From positions 1 to 64,000 of the forward strand of contig JAIOYK010000026.1 in the NCBI GenBank assembly GCA_021741145.1: a stretch of DNA of 64,000 nucleotides, given 5' to 3'. Below are positions 34,257 through 43,500 of the stretch, one piece after another. The translations under genes were made by a program, and so were the position numbers. Under the pieces are notes generated by a model. That model worked only from the letters and a program-made list of their open reading frames with translations. It did no database searches and was not told where the DNA came from. The stretch's first letter is position 1, and every line of letters starts with the position of its first letter. This DNA is from Rhodospirillum sp. Lineage in GTDB: Bacteria > Pseudomonadota > Alphaproteobacteria > Rhodospirillales > Rhodospirillaceae.

Positions 34257-34730
34257 ATGGTCGTGCGCGTTCAGGCCGAGGACTTCGACAGCGGCGCCGA
34301 AATCGCCGCCTTCGAACGCGACGCCGCCCTGGCGGGGGCGGGCGCGGTGGCGACCTTCACCGGGCTGGTCCGCGGACGGGACGGCGCCGATGGACCGGCC
34401 ATCGGCGCCATGACCCTGGAGCACTATCCGGGCATGACCGAACGCCAGCTCGAGGCCATCGAGGCCCAGGCCCGCGACCGCTGGCCCCTGACCGGGACGC
34501 TGATTATCCACCGCCATGGCCGCCTGGAACCGGGCGCCCGTATTGTTTTGGTCTGCGCCGCGTCCAGTCACCGGGAATCGGCCTTCGAGGCCTGCGCCTT
34601 CCTCATGGACTGGCTGAAAACCAAGGCTCCTTTCTGGAAACGGGAAGAGACCCCCGAAGGGGACCGCTGGGTCGCGGCCAAGGCAAGCGACGACGCCCGC
34701 GCCCGGGCCTGGGTCCCTCCCAAATCCTGA
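34257..34730 (+). CDS. moaE: Molybdopterin synthase catalytic subunit MoaE
   Basis: MoaE forms the molybdopterin synthase with two MoaD chains and inserts the dithiolene sulfurs. The 157-aa product shows VATFTGLVRGRDGADGP, LEHYPGMTERQLEAI, IIHRHGRLEPGARIVLVCAAS, HRESAFEACAFLMDWLKTKAPFWKRE and the following RWV. The catalytic lysine in KTKAPFWKRE is present. It closes the mobA-moaC-moaD-moaE group; the ATG at 34257 lies four bases after moaD. Confidence 0.97.
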   Translation: MVVRVQAEDFDSGAEIAAFERDAALAGAGAVATFTGLVRGRDGADGPAIGAMTLEHYPGMTERQLEAIEAQARDRWPLTGTLIIHRHGRLEPGARIVLVCAASSHRESAFEACAFLMDWLKTKAPFWKREETPEGDRWVAAKASDDARARAWVPPKS

Positions 34731-34799
34731 TCCAGCGCGGTTCGCCACCGGTGACGAAATCCCCAATCATACAAACCACTCACCGATACCAAGATATCG

Positions 34800-35582
34800 T
34801 CACCCCGCCGCGGGATCGAGCGCGGTCGAACCCCTTCCAAAGCGGGCCTGATGGAGGGCGACCGCGTCCGCCCCGCCCGGAAAATGGAGCTGGCCGGACG
34901 GATCGTTGACGGCCGCCCAGACAGCATCGGCGACATCCGTCTCCTTCGTCGTCAACGCGGGGTTGGCGTAGGTTTCAAAGATCGGCGCGGCGAAAGCGGC
35001 ATAGGCCGAGGGAATCAAGTCCTCGACACGGAGGGTGGTGTTCCGCGCGAAGCGGGTCGTCGGCGCATATCCCGGCTCCACCAGCTTCACGCGAATATCG
35101 AAGGGGCCGAGTTCATGGGCGAGCGAGCCGGTGAAGCCTTCGATGGCCTGCTTGCTGGCGGTATAGGCCGCCGCCAGCGGCATCGCCGCGAGCGTGACGC
35201 TGGATGTCACGTTGACGATAACGCCTGATCGACGCGCGCGCATCCGCGGAATGACCGCCTGACACATCGCCATGACCCCGAAGGTGTTGGTGTCGAACAC
35301 CTTGCGAATGTGCGACAGCGGCGTGGCTTCGAACGCGCCGACGACACCGATTCCCGCGTTGTTGACCAATACGTCGATCGGGCCGGCGGCCTCGACCGCC
35401 ACCGCGATGCTCTCCTCGCTTGTCACGTCGAGCGGCAGGATGCGCAGATTCTCCGAACTCGGGAGAACGTCGGCATTGGGTCCGCGCATCGTGGCGATCA
35501 CGGTCCAACCCTTGGCCAGGAAGTGGCGCGCCGTCTCCAGGCCGTAGCCCGAGGATGTGCCGGTAATCAGGATCGTTTGCAT
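34800..35582 (-). CDS. Short-chain dehydrogenase/reductase
   Basis: An NAD(P)-dependent oxidoreductase of the classical SDR type. The 260-aa protein has the TGTSSGYG nucleotide motif (residues 8-15), VLVNNAGIG, and the active-site Y-x3-K in AAAYTASKQAIEG with a serine upstream (NVTSSVT). Substrate is unknown; such single genes beside AraC regulators often handle small carbonyls. It starts at 35582; a longer frame is rejected because ATG 35582 begins MQTILITGTSSGYG exactly at the fold. It is divergent from a HAD gene by 159 bases. Confidence 0.9.
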   Translation of the reverse strand: MQTILITGTSSGYGLETARHFLAKGWTVIATMRGPNADVLPSSENLRILPLDVTSEESIAVAVEAAGPIDVLVNNAGIGVVGAFEATPLSHIRKVFDTNTFGVMAMCQAVIPRMRARRSGVIVNVTSSVTLAAMPLAAAYTASKQAIEGFTGSLAHELGPFDIRVKLVEPGYAPTTRFARNTTLRVEDLIPSAYAAFAAPIFETYANPALTTKETDVADAVWAAVNDPSGQLHFPGGADAVALHQARFGRGSTALDPAAG

Positions 35583-35741
35583 GGGTACCTCCATCTGTTT
35601 CCGAAGGCCCCTTGTTAACCTCAATGGACAGGACGATCCATAATTCACAGTCCAATATTGCTTTCCAACTATCCATATCGACGCCATGGCGATAGGATCA
35701 TCCCTTGGCTTCGACCGCGTTCTAAAGAGGTGAGCGACCCA

Positions 35742-36461
35742 ATGCCAACGACGTCACGGACGCGGCCAATCGATGCTGTCCTGCTCGATATGGACGGAAC
35801 GATCCTCAACTCGATCAAGGTGGCCGAGCGCATATGGCGTGCGTGGGCGGAACGGCATGGCCTCGACGTCGAGGCCTTCCTGCCAACGATCCACGGTGTT
35901 CAATCGATAGAGACGATCCGACGGGTTGGCCTTGTGGGGATCGATCCGCGGATTGAAGCCGCCGCGATCACGAAAGCTGAAATGGAGCATGTCGAGGGGA
36001 TCGAGGAGATCGTCGGCGCGACGGCGTTCCTCGCCGCGCTTCCTGACCAGCGATGGGGGATCGTGACGTCGGCGCCCCGGGCGTTGGCCCTGCGCCGGAT
36101 CAGGGCCGCCGGACTGCCAACTCCACCGCTGCTGATCGCTGCCGAAGACGTTGATCACGGGAAGCCGGCACCGGACTGCTTCCTGCTCGCGGCCGAAAAA
36201 CTCGGAACGCATGGAGACCGCTGCCTCGTGATAGAGGATTCCGTGGCTGGAATCGCCGCCGCGGAAAGCGCCGGGGCGACGGTGCTGGTTGTCACCGCGA
36301 CACACGACAGGCCGGTGGATATCCCGCATCCGGCGATACGGGACTATCGCGACCTCGCCGTCGAACGTCTGCCCGATGGCGCCATCTCGATTGGCCATGC
36401 CCAAGAGGCCGATAGCCCGCGGACCCGATTATCCTGCATTTTACGAGCGACAGCGCCGTAG
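35742..36461 (+). CDS. HAD-superfamily phosphatase
   Basis: It probably dephosphorylates a small sugar phosphate or similar. The 239-aa product has HAD motif I DMDGTILNS (nucleophile D16, acid D18), motif II VTSAPRAL (S/T), the lysine in HGKPAPDCFLLA (motif III) and motif IV VIEDSVAGIAAA with DS acidic pair. Cap domain residues about 30-90 are helical, as in subclass I. It resembles the GPP/YniC-like phosphatases. AGAGG precedes the ATG at 35742. It shares a 159-base spacer with the divergent SDR gene. Confidence 0.88.
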   Translation: MPTTSRTRPIDAVLLDMDGTILNSIKVAERIWRAWAERHGLDVEAFLPTIHGVQSIETIRRVGLVGIDPRIEAAAITKAEMEHVEGIEEIVGATAFLAALPDQRWGIVTSAPRALALRRIRAAGLPTPPLLIAAEDVDHGKPAPDCFLLAAEKLGTHGDRCLVIEDSVAGIAAAESAGATVLVVTATHDRPVDIPHPAIRDYRDLAVERLPDGAISIGHAQEADSPRTRLSCILRATAP

Positions 36462-36562
36462 GCGCCACCACGGGACAAGAGGCATCGGGTCCAGCCCATG
36501 TCTCTTGGTATTGGAGAGGAAAGGGGTATGGAAAATCGGTACTCATCTTGCCTCATTCCGCT

Positions 36563-37501
36563 CTACGTGGGTTCGGCAGCCGCATGCATCCGAGCGAACT
36601 TTCCAGGTGGGCAACCCAACCGCTTGCGAAACGCCGTACTGAAGGCACTCGCGGATTCATAGCCAATCTCGTCGGCGATCCCATCCAGAGTCTTCGTCCC
36701 GCGCAATAGGGACTCTTTCGCGAGCGCCATCCGCCACCGGGCAAGATACTCGATCGGTCCGCAGCCGAGGACCTCGCCGAAGCGCGCGGCGAAGGCAGAG
36801 CGGGACTGCCCCGCGACCTTCGCCAAGCCCGCGACCGTCCAATTGGCCCGGACATCAGCGTGCATCGCGCCAAGAACACGGGCGAGGGCCGGATCGTGCA
36901 TACCCCTGAGAAGCCCGGCCTGGGTGTCGGCGGGTGCCATGCCGCGCCAGCGAAGGGCTTCGACAAGCAGGACCTCGAGCATACGCCGGAGGATCATTTC
37001 CCTACCGGGTTCGTCGCCGTCACATTCCTCCACGATGAGTTCGATCACTTGGCCGAGCCGTGTCGAACGCCCCTCCGAGGCGGGGATGTGGATCATGCGT
37101 GGAAGCAAGGCGAGTAGCAGCGGCGCGTTCACCGGTTCGATACGGAAGGTTCCGCCCAATGATTCGAAATCCGCTTCTCCCTCCCGCTCACCGTGGCGGA
37201 CCGGCTTGTCCATCGGATCGCGCGGTTCACATGCAACATCCAAATGGCTGCTCAACGTGAATGCTGGTGTGGACGGAAGGAGAAGGAAGGCACCTTGCCG
37301 CAAGCTCAACGGCTCTTGCCCCGCCAAGGAAATCCAGCATTCACCCTTCAGAATAATCGTGAAGCCGGGGGCGTCGTGGGCCGCGTAGCCGACACCCCAA
37401 CGGCCCCGCCCGGTAATGGGCTTGGAGATGGCGGTATTCGGTCGGAGCAACGCTATGACATCACTAAGCGGATCCAAGTTGGACGTTCCATAATCCATCA
37501 A
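36563..37501 (-). CDS. AraC-family regulator with N-terminal cupin domain
   Basis: The 312-aa protein has an N-terminal cupin-type sensor domain (about 1-190; FTIILKGECWISL, LSLRQGAFLLLPSTPAFTL), and a C-terminal AraC DNA-binding domain with two helix-turn-helix units (TVAGLAKVAGQSRSAFAARF and TLDGIADEIGYESASAFSTAF, followed by GCPPGKFAR). This architecture belongs to the AraC_binding_2/cupin_6 group. Target genes are not certain; the divergent pair is the possible VOC relic and a TetR gene, while the SDR lies about 2 kb away. It may respond to a phenolic or carbonyl compound by analogy only. Confidence 0.93.
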   Translation of the reverse strand: MMDYGTSNLDPLSDVIALLRPNTAISKPITGRGRWGVGYAAHDAPGFTIILKGECWISLAGQEPLSLRQGAFLLLPSTPAFTLSSHLDVACEPRDPMDKPVRHGEREGEADFESLGGTFRIEPVNAPLLLALLPRMIHIPASEGRSTRLGQVIELIVEECDGDEPGREMILRRMLEVLLVEALRWRGMAPADTQAGLLRGMHDPALARVLGAMHADVRANWTVAGLAKVAGQSRSAFAARFGEVLGCGPIEYLARWRMALAKESLLRGTKTLDGIADEIGYESASAFSTAFRKRLGCPPGKFARMHAAAEPT

Positions 37502-37511
37502 CGACTAAAGC

Positions 37512-37798
37512 TTATGCCACGTCCCAACCCGCTCGTCCAGCGCATCGGACGGGTGTCCTCATCAGGCAAGCCTCCTCGGATCTCGCGATGGGTGAACCAG
37601 GGCTATTTCGTAGGAAAACGGGATCTCGCCACGATCGACCCGTTCGAAGGTCCCGGCGGCCAGCGCGCCATCCACGCGTGGCCCCCTCGGACTCGTCCGT
37701 GGACAAAAGCAACGTGATCCCCGTCGGTTCGGTCCATTCGTCGAGATCCAAGGGAAGGCTCCTCCCCATTCAGACAAAAATGATCGCGCCCACCCCAT
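37512..37798 (-). pseudogene. Possible frameshifted remnant of a VOC/glyoxalase-family gene
   Basis: Two overlapping minus-strand frames look like parts of one protein: 37512-37769 has LDLDEWTEPTGITLLLSTDE, and 37562-37798 has VDGALAAGTFERVDRGEIPF followed by SYEIALVHPSRDP. In VOC (vicinal oxygen chelate) proteins a tryptophan-acidic strand, an alternating AAGA segment, and a final strand with DPDG occur in this order, so a frameshift within the gene would unite them. The match is weak and lies in a 433-base gap with no good open gene. Confidence 0.25.
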
Positions 37799-37818
37799 AC
37801 TTCGCGCTAGAAAAGCCT

Positions 37819-37862
37819 GTCTGTTTGTTCTAGCTTAAAGTATGTCACAATGACAAACAGAC
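37819..37862. promoter_or_regulatory. Nested inverted repeats upstream of a TetR gene
   Basis: The outer pair GTCTGTTTGT (37819-37828) and ACAAACAGAC (37853-37862) encloses TGTCA-CAA-TGACA (37843-37855). It lies 72 bases upstream of the TetR start, suited to an autoregulatory operator. Confidence 0.6.
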
Positions 37863-37934
37863 CTAAAGGTGGCGCATATTGGAAAAGGCGACAATAGCCT
37901 TTGAGCCACGCACACGGACCATGGGAGCGAGTCG

Positions 37935-38516
37935 GTGCAGTCGAAACCAAGAGAACGTTTGATCGAGACGTCCCTCCGTCTCTTTTCCACGCATGGATTT
38001 CACGCCACGGGCATTGATCGCATCCTCGCGGAGGCTGGCGTCGCGAAGATGACCCTGTACAGGCACTTCCGATCCAAGGATGAGTTGATTCTCGCCGCCC
38101 TAGACCGGTACGAGACAATTTTCCGCGCATGGTTGGAGGGGGTATTACGCCATTCGGACCGGCCACCGGATCAACGAATCCTCGATCTGTTCGATAAGCT
38201 GTCCGCGTGGTTCGGGGCGAGTACCCTGAGGGAGCTGACTTTCCAGGGCAGCATGTTGACCAATGCCGCGGCGGAATTCGGTCAACCGGGCCATCCGGTT
38301 CACGACGCTGTCGCCGCCCATGTGCGTGGCCTGTCGTCGATCCTGGAAGACACGGTGAGCGAGGCTGGCTTACCCGCGAACCTGTCCAACCGACTGGTGG
38401 TAACCATGTTCGGCGCCGTTCTCCTGGCACAGGTTTACCGGGATCCCAGGGTCTTCCAGGATGCACGCCTTACCGTTAGCGCCATCCTTCGCGAGACCGC
38501 CCCCGTTCCCGCCTGA
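37935..38516 (+). CDS. TetR-family transcriptional regulator
   Basis: The 193-aa protein has the TetR N-terminal DNA-binding domain: RLIETSLRLFSTHGFHATGI, the helix-turn-helix around DRILAEAGVAKMTLYRHFRSKDELI (residues 28-52), then a helical C-terminal ligand domain. The TLYRHFRSKDEL sequence is the canonical recognition-helix region. Start is a GTG at 37935. Nested inverted repeats lie upstream. It has no adjacent transport gene on the same strand; the next gene, a PepSY-type protein, is convergent. Ligand unknown. Confidence 0.92.
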   Translation: MQSKPRERLIETSLRLFSTHGFHATGIDRILAEAGVAKMTLYRHFRSKDELILAALDRYETIFRAWLEGVLRHSDRPPDQRILDLFDKLSAWFGASTLRELTFQGSMLTNAAAEFGQPGHPVHDAVAAHVRGLSSILEDTVSEAGLPANLSNRLVVTMFGAVLLAQVYRDPRVFQDARLTVSAILRETAPVPA

Positions 38517-38589
38517 CTGGCGCGCATGGCCACCGTCCACCCGACGAAACATCCCCGCTTCCGATGAACACCGGAAGCGGGATTGGGTC

Positions 38590-38850
38590 CTATTCCTTGC
38601 GCTTCTCCACGACATCGAAGGTGGCATTCAGATCCATGTCGTATTGCCCATCGGCGCAAAAGACATCATCCAACTCATAGCCATCACCCTCGGCCTCGAC
38701 ATTGTCGGGGTCGACCTCGCAGTGCATCTCGGCGAGCTTGGCCGAAATCGCGGCCTGGGTCTCCGCGGAGACTTCCCCGGCCATAGCCGGAGAAACCATC
38801 AAGACGAGGAGCCCAACGGACACCGCCATCCCTTGCATGGTCTTTTTCAT
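38590..38850 (-). CDS. Small exported PepSY-like protein
   Basis: The 86-aa product has a signal peptide (KK, GLLVLMVSPAMA, cut near residue 24) and a mature domain of about 60 residues: TQAAISAKLAEMHCEVDPDN, then YELDDVFCADGQYDMDLNATF. That helix-then-strands pattern with YEVxx-x-DGxxYDxxL resembles PepSY-type domains found in small periplasmic proteins. Two cysteines may form a disulfide. It is 31 bases downstream of another exported protein gene on the same strand, so the two may be an operon. No function can be stated. Confidence 0.7.
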   Translation of the reverse strand: MKKTMQGMAVSVGLLVLMVSPAMAGEVSAETQAAISAKLAEMHCEVDPDNVEAEGDGYELDDVFCADGQYDMDLNATFDVVEKRKE

Positions 38851-38881
38851 CACATCCCTGTTCCTTTTTTGTGACTTGCTC

Positions 38882-39337
38882 TTACTGAATTTGAATGACA
38901 ACCCGCTGATCCGCGCCGGACGTCCCGGGGATATAAAGATCGTGGGTTCCCGGCTTGATGGCGATAAAGGACAATTCGGCGGTCCCTTCTCCATCGAATT
39001 CCAGGGAGTCGACGGCCATGGGCCGGACCTCGATATCATTGATAACGATCTCGTTCATCCAGATGGCTCGGAAAAAGCTTGGCCCGGTGATCCCCAGTTC
39101 AGCCGACCCATCCGCGGTTATTTGCAACTTATAATAAGCTCCGGATTGCAGTGTGATCGGCCCTTCCCCATCGTACAACGGCTTGCCGGAAGCCAAGGTC
39201 AGGTGAATTTCCTCCCCCCGATTGCACTTGGCCAACAGCCCCGCGAATCCCAATTTATCGCAAAGTGGCGCGGCCGAAGCCGAACCGGCGATCAGGCTCG
39301 CCGCAAGGGCCAAAAGCAGTACCCTCGTTCCCGTCAT
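38882..39337 (-). CDS. Uncharacterised exported 151-aa protein
   Basis: I do not recognise this family. The product has a signal peptide (RVLLLALAASLIAGSASA, cut about residue 23), a cysteine pair in the mature N-terminus (LCDKLGFAGLLAKCNRG), and a beta-rich body (TLASGKPLYDGEGPITLQSG, YYKLQITADGSAELGITGP, SLEFDGEGTAELSFIAIKPG, HDLYIPGTS). The last strands resemble the folding of small cupredoxin-like or immunoglobulin-like domains, without metal-ligand residues. It is upstream of the PepSY-like gene on the same strand, 31 bases apart. ATG at 39337 chosen (MTGTRV). Confidence 0.65.
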   Translation of the reverse strand: MTGTRVLLLALAASLIAGSASAAPLCDKLGFAGLLAKCNRGEEIHLTLASGKPLYDGEGPITLQSGAYYKLQITADGSAELGITGPSFFRAIWMNEIVINDIEVRPMAVDSLEFDGEGTAELSFIAIKPGTHDLYIPGTSGADQRVVIQIQ

Positions 39338-39943
39338 GTGCACCCTCCCCATTCAGAACTTCACTCTGTTCGCCGAAACAAGAGCGCTCCGGCGCCAATG
39401 GCGACGTCCCCGCCCAGACGGAAATCATCGCGGCACCAAGTATCAGACCATCAATCACATCATGCAATCAGCCATTCGTATGAATTTTTCAATCATGGAG
39501 CGCGAGGCTAAGTAAATTCGATAGAAAAATGATCCCCCCTCACCATGTCTCTTATTATTTTCTTATTATTTATTCTTAAATAGCCTCATTTTCTCCACCC
39601 CATGGAGCACCGCCCCGAAAGAGCGATCGCGGGAAGGGGGGAGAGGGAGGGGGATACGGCCTCGGATGATCAAGCCAACCGTCCAATCCGCATTCGAACC
39701 AAAATAAAGAAAAATAAGTGCTCGGAAATAAATAAGATCGCTCTCTTCACACAATATACACCCCATAACTTGCTAATATTTATGATACTTGCAAATGATA
39801 GGTAGCATTCTATATTTTCACATGCCTTTCTTTTATGTCGCATAATATTTTCCGGAGACGGTTGACTCATCGGAATGACACACATACCCTAGGAGCCATC
39901 TCGCGTAGTCATCTTCATTCATTATAGACCTGGGACATTCCAT
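39338..39943. other. 606-base AT-richer spacer upstream of proV
   Basis: This is the longest gap in the window with low GC content (especially 39490-39880). No ORF on either strand has a ribosome-binding site and a plausible composition; a 71-codon minus-strand frame at 39670-39885 and a 66-codon one at 39566-39766 are rejected. It probably holds the divergent promoters for proVWX and the exported-protein pair, and osmotic control elements would be expected here. Confidence 0.6.
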
Positions 39944-41143
39944 TTGAGCGGAACCGAACAACTCGTCGTCCGCGATCTTTTCAAGGTATTCGGCGACGAA
40001 CCGAAAAAGGCTATCTCCCTCTACCGGGACGGCTTGAGCAAGGAGGCGGTTTTCGAGAAAACCGGCCTCACCATTGGCGTATGCGACGCGAATTTCACCG
40101 TCCACAAGGGCGAGATTTTCGTGATCATGGGGCTGTCCGGATCGGGCAAATCAACCTTGGTCCGCATGCTCAACCGCCTGATCAGCCCCAGCTCCGGGGA
40201 AATCGTGGTCGATGGCGTGGACATCGCGGCGATGAACGAAGACGATCTGCTCGCCTTCCGCCGCAAGCACATCAGCATGGTCTTCCAGTCCTTCGCGCTG
40301 ATGCCCCACCTGACCGTCCTACAGAACACCGGCTTTGGGCTGGAACTGTCCGGCGTGGAGAAAGGCGAAAGGGATCAGCGGTCCCTCTCCGCCCTCGAAC
40401 AGGTGGGCCTCGCGGCCTGGGCCAACAGCTACCCCAACGAGTTATCGGGCGGCATGCAACAGCGCGTCGGCCTGGCCCGCGCATTGGCCAATGACCCCGA
40501 CATCCTGTTGATGGACGAAGCCTTCAGCGCGCTTGATCCGTTGATCCGGGCGGAAATGCAAGATGAGCTTCTGACCCTGCAGGAAGCGCAGAAGAGGACC
40601 ATCATTTTCATTTCCCACGACTTGGACGAGGCCATGCGCATCGGAGATCGGATCGCCATCATGGAAGGCGGCCGCGTCGTGCAGGTGGGGAGCCCCGACG
40701 AAATTCTGAACAACCCGGCGGACGACTACGTGAAGTCCTTTTTCCGGGGCGTGGACGTCACCAATGTGCTGTCGGCCAAGGACGTGGCCCGCAAACAACA
40801 GGTGACCATGTTCGACCGGGAAGGCAATGTCCGGGCCGCCCTGAACCGTTTGAGCCAGGCCGACCGGGACTTCGCCTATGTGGTGGACAAGGCCCAACGG
40901 TACCACGGCGTGGTCTCCATCGCCTCCCTCGAGGAGGAGTTGAAGAAACCCAAGCCCGAGATCCACAGCGCTTTCCTGCCGGACGTCACGCCCATTCCCG
41001 GAGACACCACCATTGGCGAGATCATCACCCTGGTGGCCCATGCCCCCTGCGGATTGCCCGTGGTCGATGAAAAGGGCAAATACCTGGGCGTTATCTCCCG
41101 GGCCGTCCTCCTTAAAACCCTGGACCGGGAGGGCTCGGAATAA
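39944..41143 (+). CDS. proV: Glycine betaine/proline ABC transporter ATPase
   Basis: ProV drives uptake of osmoprotectants through ProW. The 399-aa product has an N-terminal ProV signature ([16 protein letters not shown]), Walker [40 protein letters not shown], and tandem CBS-like sequences in the C-terminal 120 residues ([38 protein letters not shown]) that sense ionic strength. The start appears to be a TTG at 39944, since no ATG or GTG occurs before the conserved residues. It overlaps proW by one base (TAATG). Confidence 0.95.
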   Translation: MSGTEQLVVRDLFKVFGDEPKKAISLYRDGLSKEAVFEKTGLTIGVCDANFTVHKGEIFVIMGLSGSGKSTLVRMLNRLISPSSGEIVVDGVDIAAMNEDDLLAFRRKHISMVFQSFALMPHLTVLQNTGFGLELSGVEKGERDQRSLSALEQVGLAAWANSYPNELSGGMQQRVGLARALANDPDILLMDEAFSALDPLIRAEMQDELLTLQEAQKRTIIFISHDLDEAMRIGDRIAIMEGGRVVQVGSPDEILNNPADDYVKSFFRGVDVTNVLSAKDVARKQQVTMFDREGNVRAALNRLSQADRDFAYVVDKAQRYHGVVSIASLEEELKKPKPEIHSAFLPDVTPIPGDTTIGEIITLVAHAPCGLPVVDEKGKYLGVISRAVLLKTLDREGSE

Positions 41144-42252
41144 TGGCTGATCAACCCAACAATCCCTGGGCCACGCCCCAAGCCGACTCGGCCCCCTCGG
41201 TTCCCGACGCCGCGCCCGCGGCGTCCAACCCCTGGGGAAGCGGTGGCGGCGCGGCGGATGCGGCCACGAGCTCCGGCGGAAGCGATTTCCTGAGTCAGGC
41301 CCTTCCAGCGCCCGCTCATGATGCCTTCAGCCTTTGGGATCCGTTCAAGGATTCGGTGATCCCTCTCGACGTCTGGGTCGAGCACGGACTGGATTGGGTG
41401 GTGAACAACTTCAGGTTCATTTTCCAGGCCGTCCGCACTCCAATCGACACGGTTCTGACGGGCATCGAAACCACCCTGACCTGGGTCGCCCCGCCGGTCA
41501 TGCTGGTTCTGATCGGCCTGATCGCCTGGCAGATCGCCGGACGCAAAATGGCCATCGGCGCGGTTCTGTCCATGACGTTCGTCGGGCTCATTGGCGCCTG
41601 GAACGCCGCCATGGTGACCTTGGCCCTTGTCTTCACCTCGGTCTTCTTCTGCGTGATTGTTGGACTCCCCACCGGGATCTGGCTGGCCCGCAACGACCGG
41701 GCGACCCAGATTACCCGACCCATCCTCGACGCCATGCAGACCACGCCCGCCTTCGTCTATCTGGTGCCCATCGTCATGCTGTTCGGCATCGGCAACGTGC
41801 CCGGCGTGGTGGTGACCATCATCTTCGCCCTTCCACCGCTGATCCGCCTGACCAACCTGGGCATCCGCCAAGTGCCGGAGGACCTGATCGAAGCGGCCCA
41901 CAGCTTCGGCGCCTCGAACCGGCAACTGCTGTTCAAGGTCCAATTGCCCCTGGCCATGCCCACCATCATGGCTGGCGTGAACCAGACTCTGATGCTGTCC
42001 CTGTCCATGGTGGTGATCGCCTCGATGATCGCCGTGGGTGGCCTGGGCCAGATGGTGCTGCGCGGCATCGGCCGCCTGGACATGGGGCTGGCGACGATTG
42101 GCGGCGTCGGCATCGTCCTTCTCGCCATCATTATCGACCGCTTGACCCAGGCCCTGGGCGTGTCCAAGCGCGACCGGGGGAATCTGGAATGGTTCGAGAC
42201 CGGTCCGGTTGGCCTGCTCCGCCGGATGCTGGGCAAGAAGCCAGCGGCCTGA
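41143..42252 (+). CDS. proW: Glycine betaine/proline ABC transporter permease
   Basis: ProW is the membrane channel of the osmoprotectant importer. The 369-aa protein has a Pro/Ala/Ser-rich cytoplasmic extension (residues 1-60) containing two NPW motifs, then about six membrane helices, with the EAA loop [20 protein letters not shown]. The core [17 protein letters not shown]-type helix and [24 protein letters not shown] match ProW. E. coli ProW also carries an N-terminal tail, but here it is unrelated in sequence. It overlaps proV, and proX follows after 101 bases. Confidence 0.95.
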   Translation: MADQPNNPWATPQADSAPSVPDAAPAASNPWGSGGGAADAATSSGGSDFLSQALPAPAHDAFSLWDPFKDSVIPLDVWVEHGLDWVVNNFRFIFQAVRTPIDTVLTGIETTLTWVAPPVMLVLIGLIAWQIAGRKMAIGAVLSMTFVGLIGAWNAAMVTLALVFTSVFFCVIVGLPTGIWLARNDRATQITRPILDAMQTTPAFVYLVPIVMLFGIGNVPGVVVTIIFALPPLIRLTNLGIRQVPEDLIEAAHSFGASNRQLLFKVQLPLAMPTIMAGVNQTLMLSLSMVVIASMIAVGGLGQMVLRGIGRLDMGLATIGGVGIVLLAIIIDRLTQALGVSKRDRGNLEWFETGPVGLLRRMLGKKPAA

Positions 42253-42353
42253 CCGGACCCGCCCATACCCTTTTCACCCATCGGGATGGCCCGTCCTTTG
42301 GCCATCCCGTTCCTCCGCCCTCCAGCGGCGAAACCAATAGGAGAGCACGGACA

Positions 42354-43376
42354 ATGACCATCGCTTTCACCACCAAGACGGCGCGCCGCCTGGCCGCCAC
42401 CCTGGCCCTTTCTTCCACCCTTGTCACGGGAACGGCCCTGGCCGAGGACATGCCGGGTAAGGGAGTCTCGGTGACCCCCCTGAAGTCGTCCATCGCCGAG
42501 GAAACCTTCCAGACCGAACTCGTGAACAAGGCCCTGGAAGAGCTGGGCTACGACGTTCAGCCGATCCAGGAAATCGAGTACGCCACCGCGATCGTGGCCC
42601 TGGCCAACGGCGACGGCACCTTCATGGCCGACTACTGGGATCCCCTACACGTTGACTTCTATAAAAACGCCGGTGGGGCCGATAAGCTTTACATGGAAGG
42701 GGTTTATTCCCCGGGCGCCCTGCAGGGCTACCTGATCGACAAGAAAACCGCCGACAAATACGGCATCAAGAGCATCGATCAGCTGAAGGATCCGAAAATC
42801 GCCGCCCTGTTCGACGTCAACGATGACGGCAAGGCCGACCTGTCGGGCTGCAACCCCGGCTGGGGCTGCGAGAAGGTGATCGAGCACCACCTGGACGCCT
42901 ATGGTCTGCGGGACACCGTAACCCATAACCAGGGGTCCTATTCGGCCATCATCGCCGACACCATCACTCGGTACGAGCAGGGCGAGCCCATCCTGTACTA
43001 CACCTGGACCCCCTACTGGGTATCCGGCGTGCTGGTTCCGGGCAAGGACGTCACTTGGCTGCAGGTGCCCTTCTCCGCCCTGCCCGGCGAGCGCGAGAAT
43101 GTTGACACCTCCCTGCCGGACGGCAGCAACTACGGCTTCCAGGCCAACAACCAGCGCATCATCGCCAACAAGACCTTCGCCGAAGCCAACCCGGCCGCGG
43201 CCAAGCTCTTCGCGATCATGGAACTGTCGGCCAACGACATTTCCGCCCAGAACCTGCGGATGCGCGACGGCGAGGCCTCCGAAGCCGACATCTCCCGTCA
43301 CGTCGACGCCTGGATCAAAACCAACCAGGACACCTTCGACGGCTGGTTGGCCGAGGCCCGCGAGGCCGCCAAGTAG
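42354..43376 (+). CDS. proX: Periplasmic glycine betaine-binding protein
   Basis: ProX binds glycine betaine or related compounds through an aromatic cage. The 340-aa protein has a signal peptide cut near ALA|ED (residue 30), [41 protein letters not shown] with the disulfide loop, [18 protein letters not shown] and [15 protein letters not shown]. The aromatic residues W, Y and the CNPGWGCE loop are family marks. ATG at 42354 has AGGAGAG upstream. A strong terminator follows 55 bases after the stop. Confidence 0.96.
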   Translation: MTIAFTTKTARRLAATLALSSTLVTGTALAEDMPGKGVSVTPLKSSIAEETFQTELVNKALEELGYDVQPIQEIEYATAIVALANGDGTFMADYWDPLHVDFYKNAGGADKLYMEGVYSPGALQGYLIDKKTADKYGIKSIDQLKDPKIAALFDVNDDGKADLSGCNPGWGCEKVIEHHLDAYGLRDTVTHNQGSYSAIIADTITRYEQGEPILYYTWTPYWVSGVLVPGKDVTWLQVPFSALPGERENVDTSLPDGSNYGFQANNQRIIANKTFAEANPAAAKLFAIMELSANDISAQNLRMRDGEASEADISRHVDAWIKTNQDTFDGWLAEAREAAK

Positions 43377-43431
43377 AGCGGAAATCAGCCGGGGATATCC
43401 TCTCCGGTTAAGTCTCCACTGGAACAAATTG

Positions 43432-43468
43432 GACCGGGCCGCTTCTGAAGAGCGGCCCGGTCTTTTTT
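43432..43468 (+). terminator. Rho-independent terminator of proVWX
   Basis: GACCGGGCCGCT (43432-43443) pairs exactly with AGCGGCCCGGTC (43451-43462) around a seven-base loop, followed by TCTTTTTT. It is the clearest intrinsic terminator in the window. Confidence 0.95.
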
Positions 43469-43500
43469 GCGCCTATCCGATTCCCTTCGGATCGAACTGG

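Noticed and set aside
39566-39885. Two short minus-strand frames in the AT-rich proV spacer
   Set aside because: No ribosome-binding site, AT-rich composition unlike the genome's genes and no recognisable domain.
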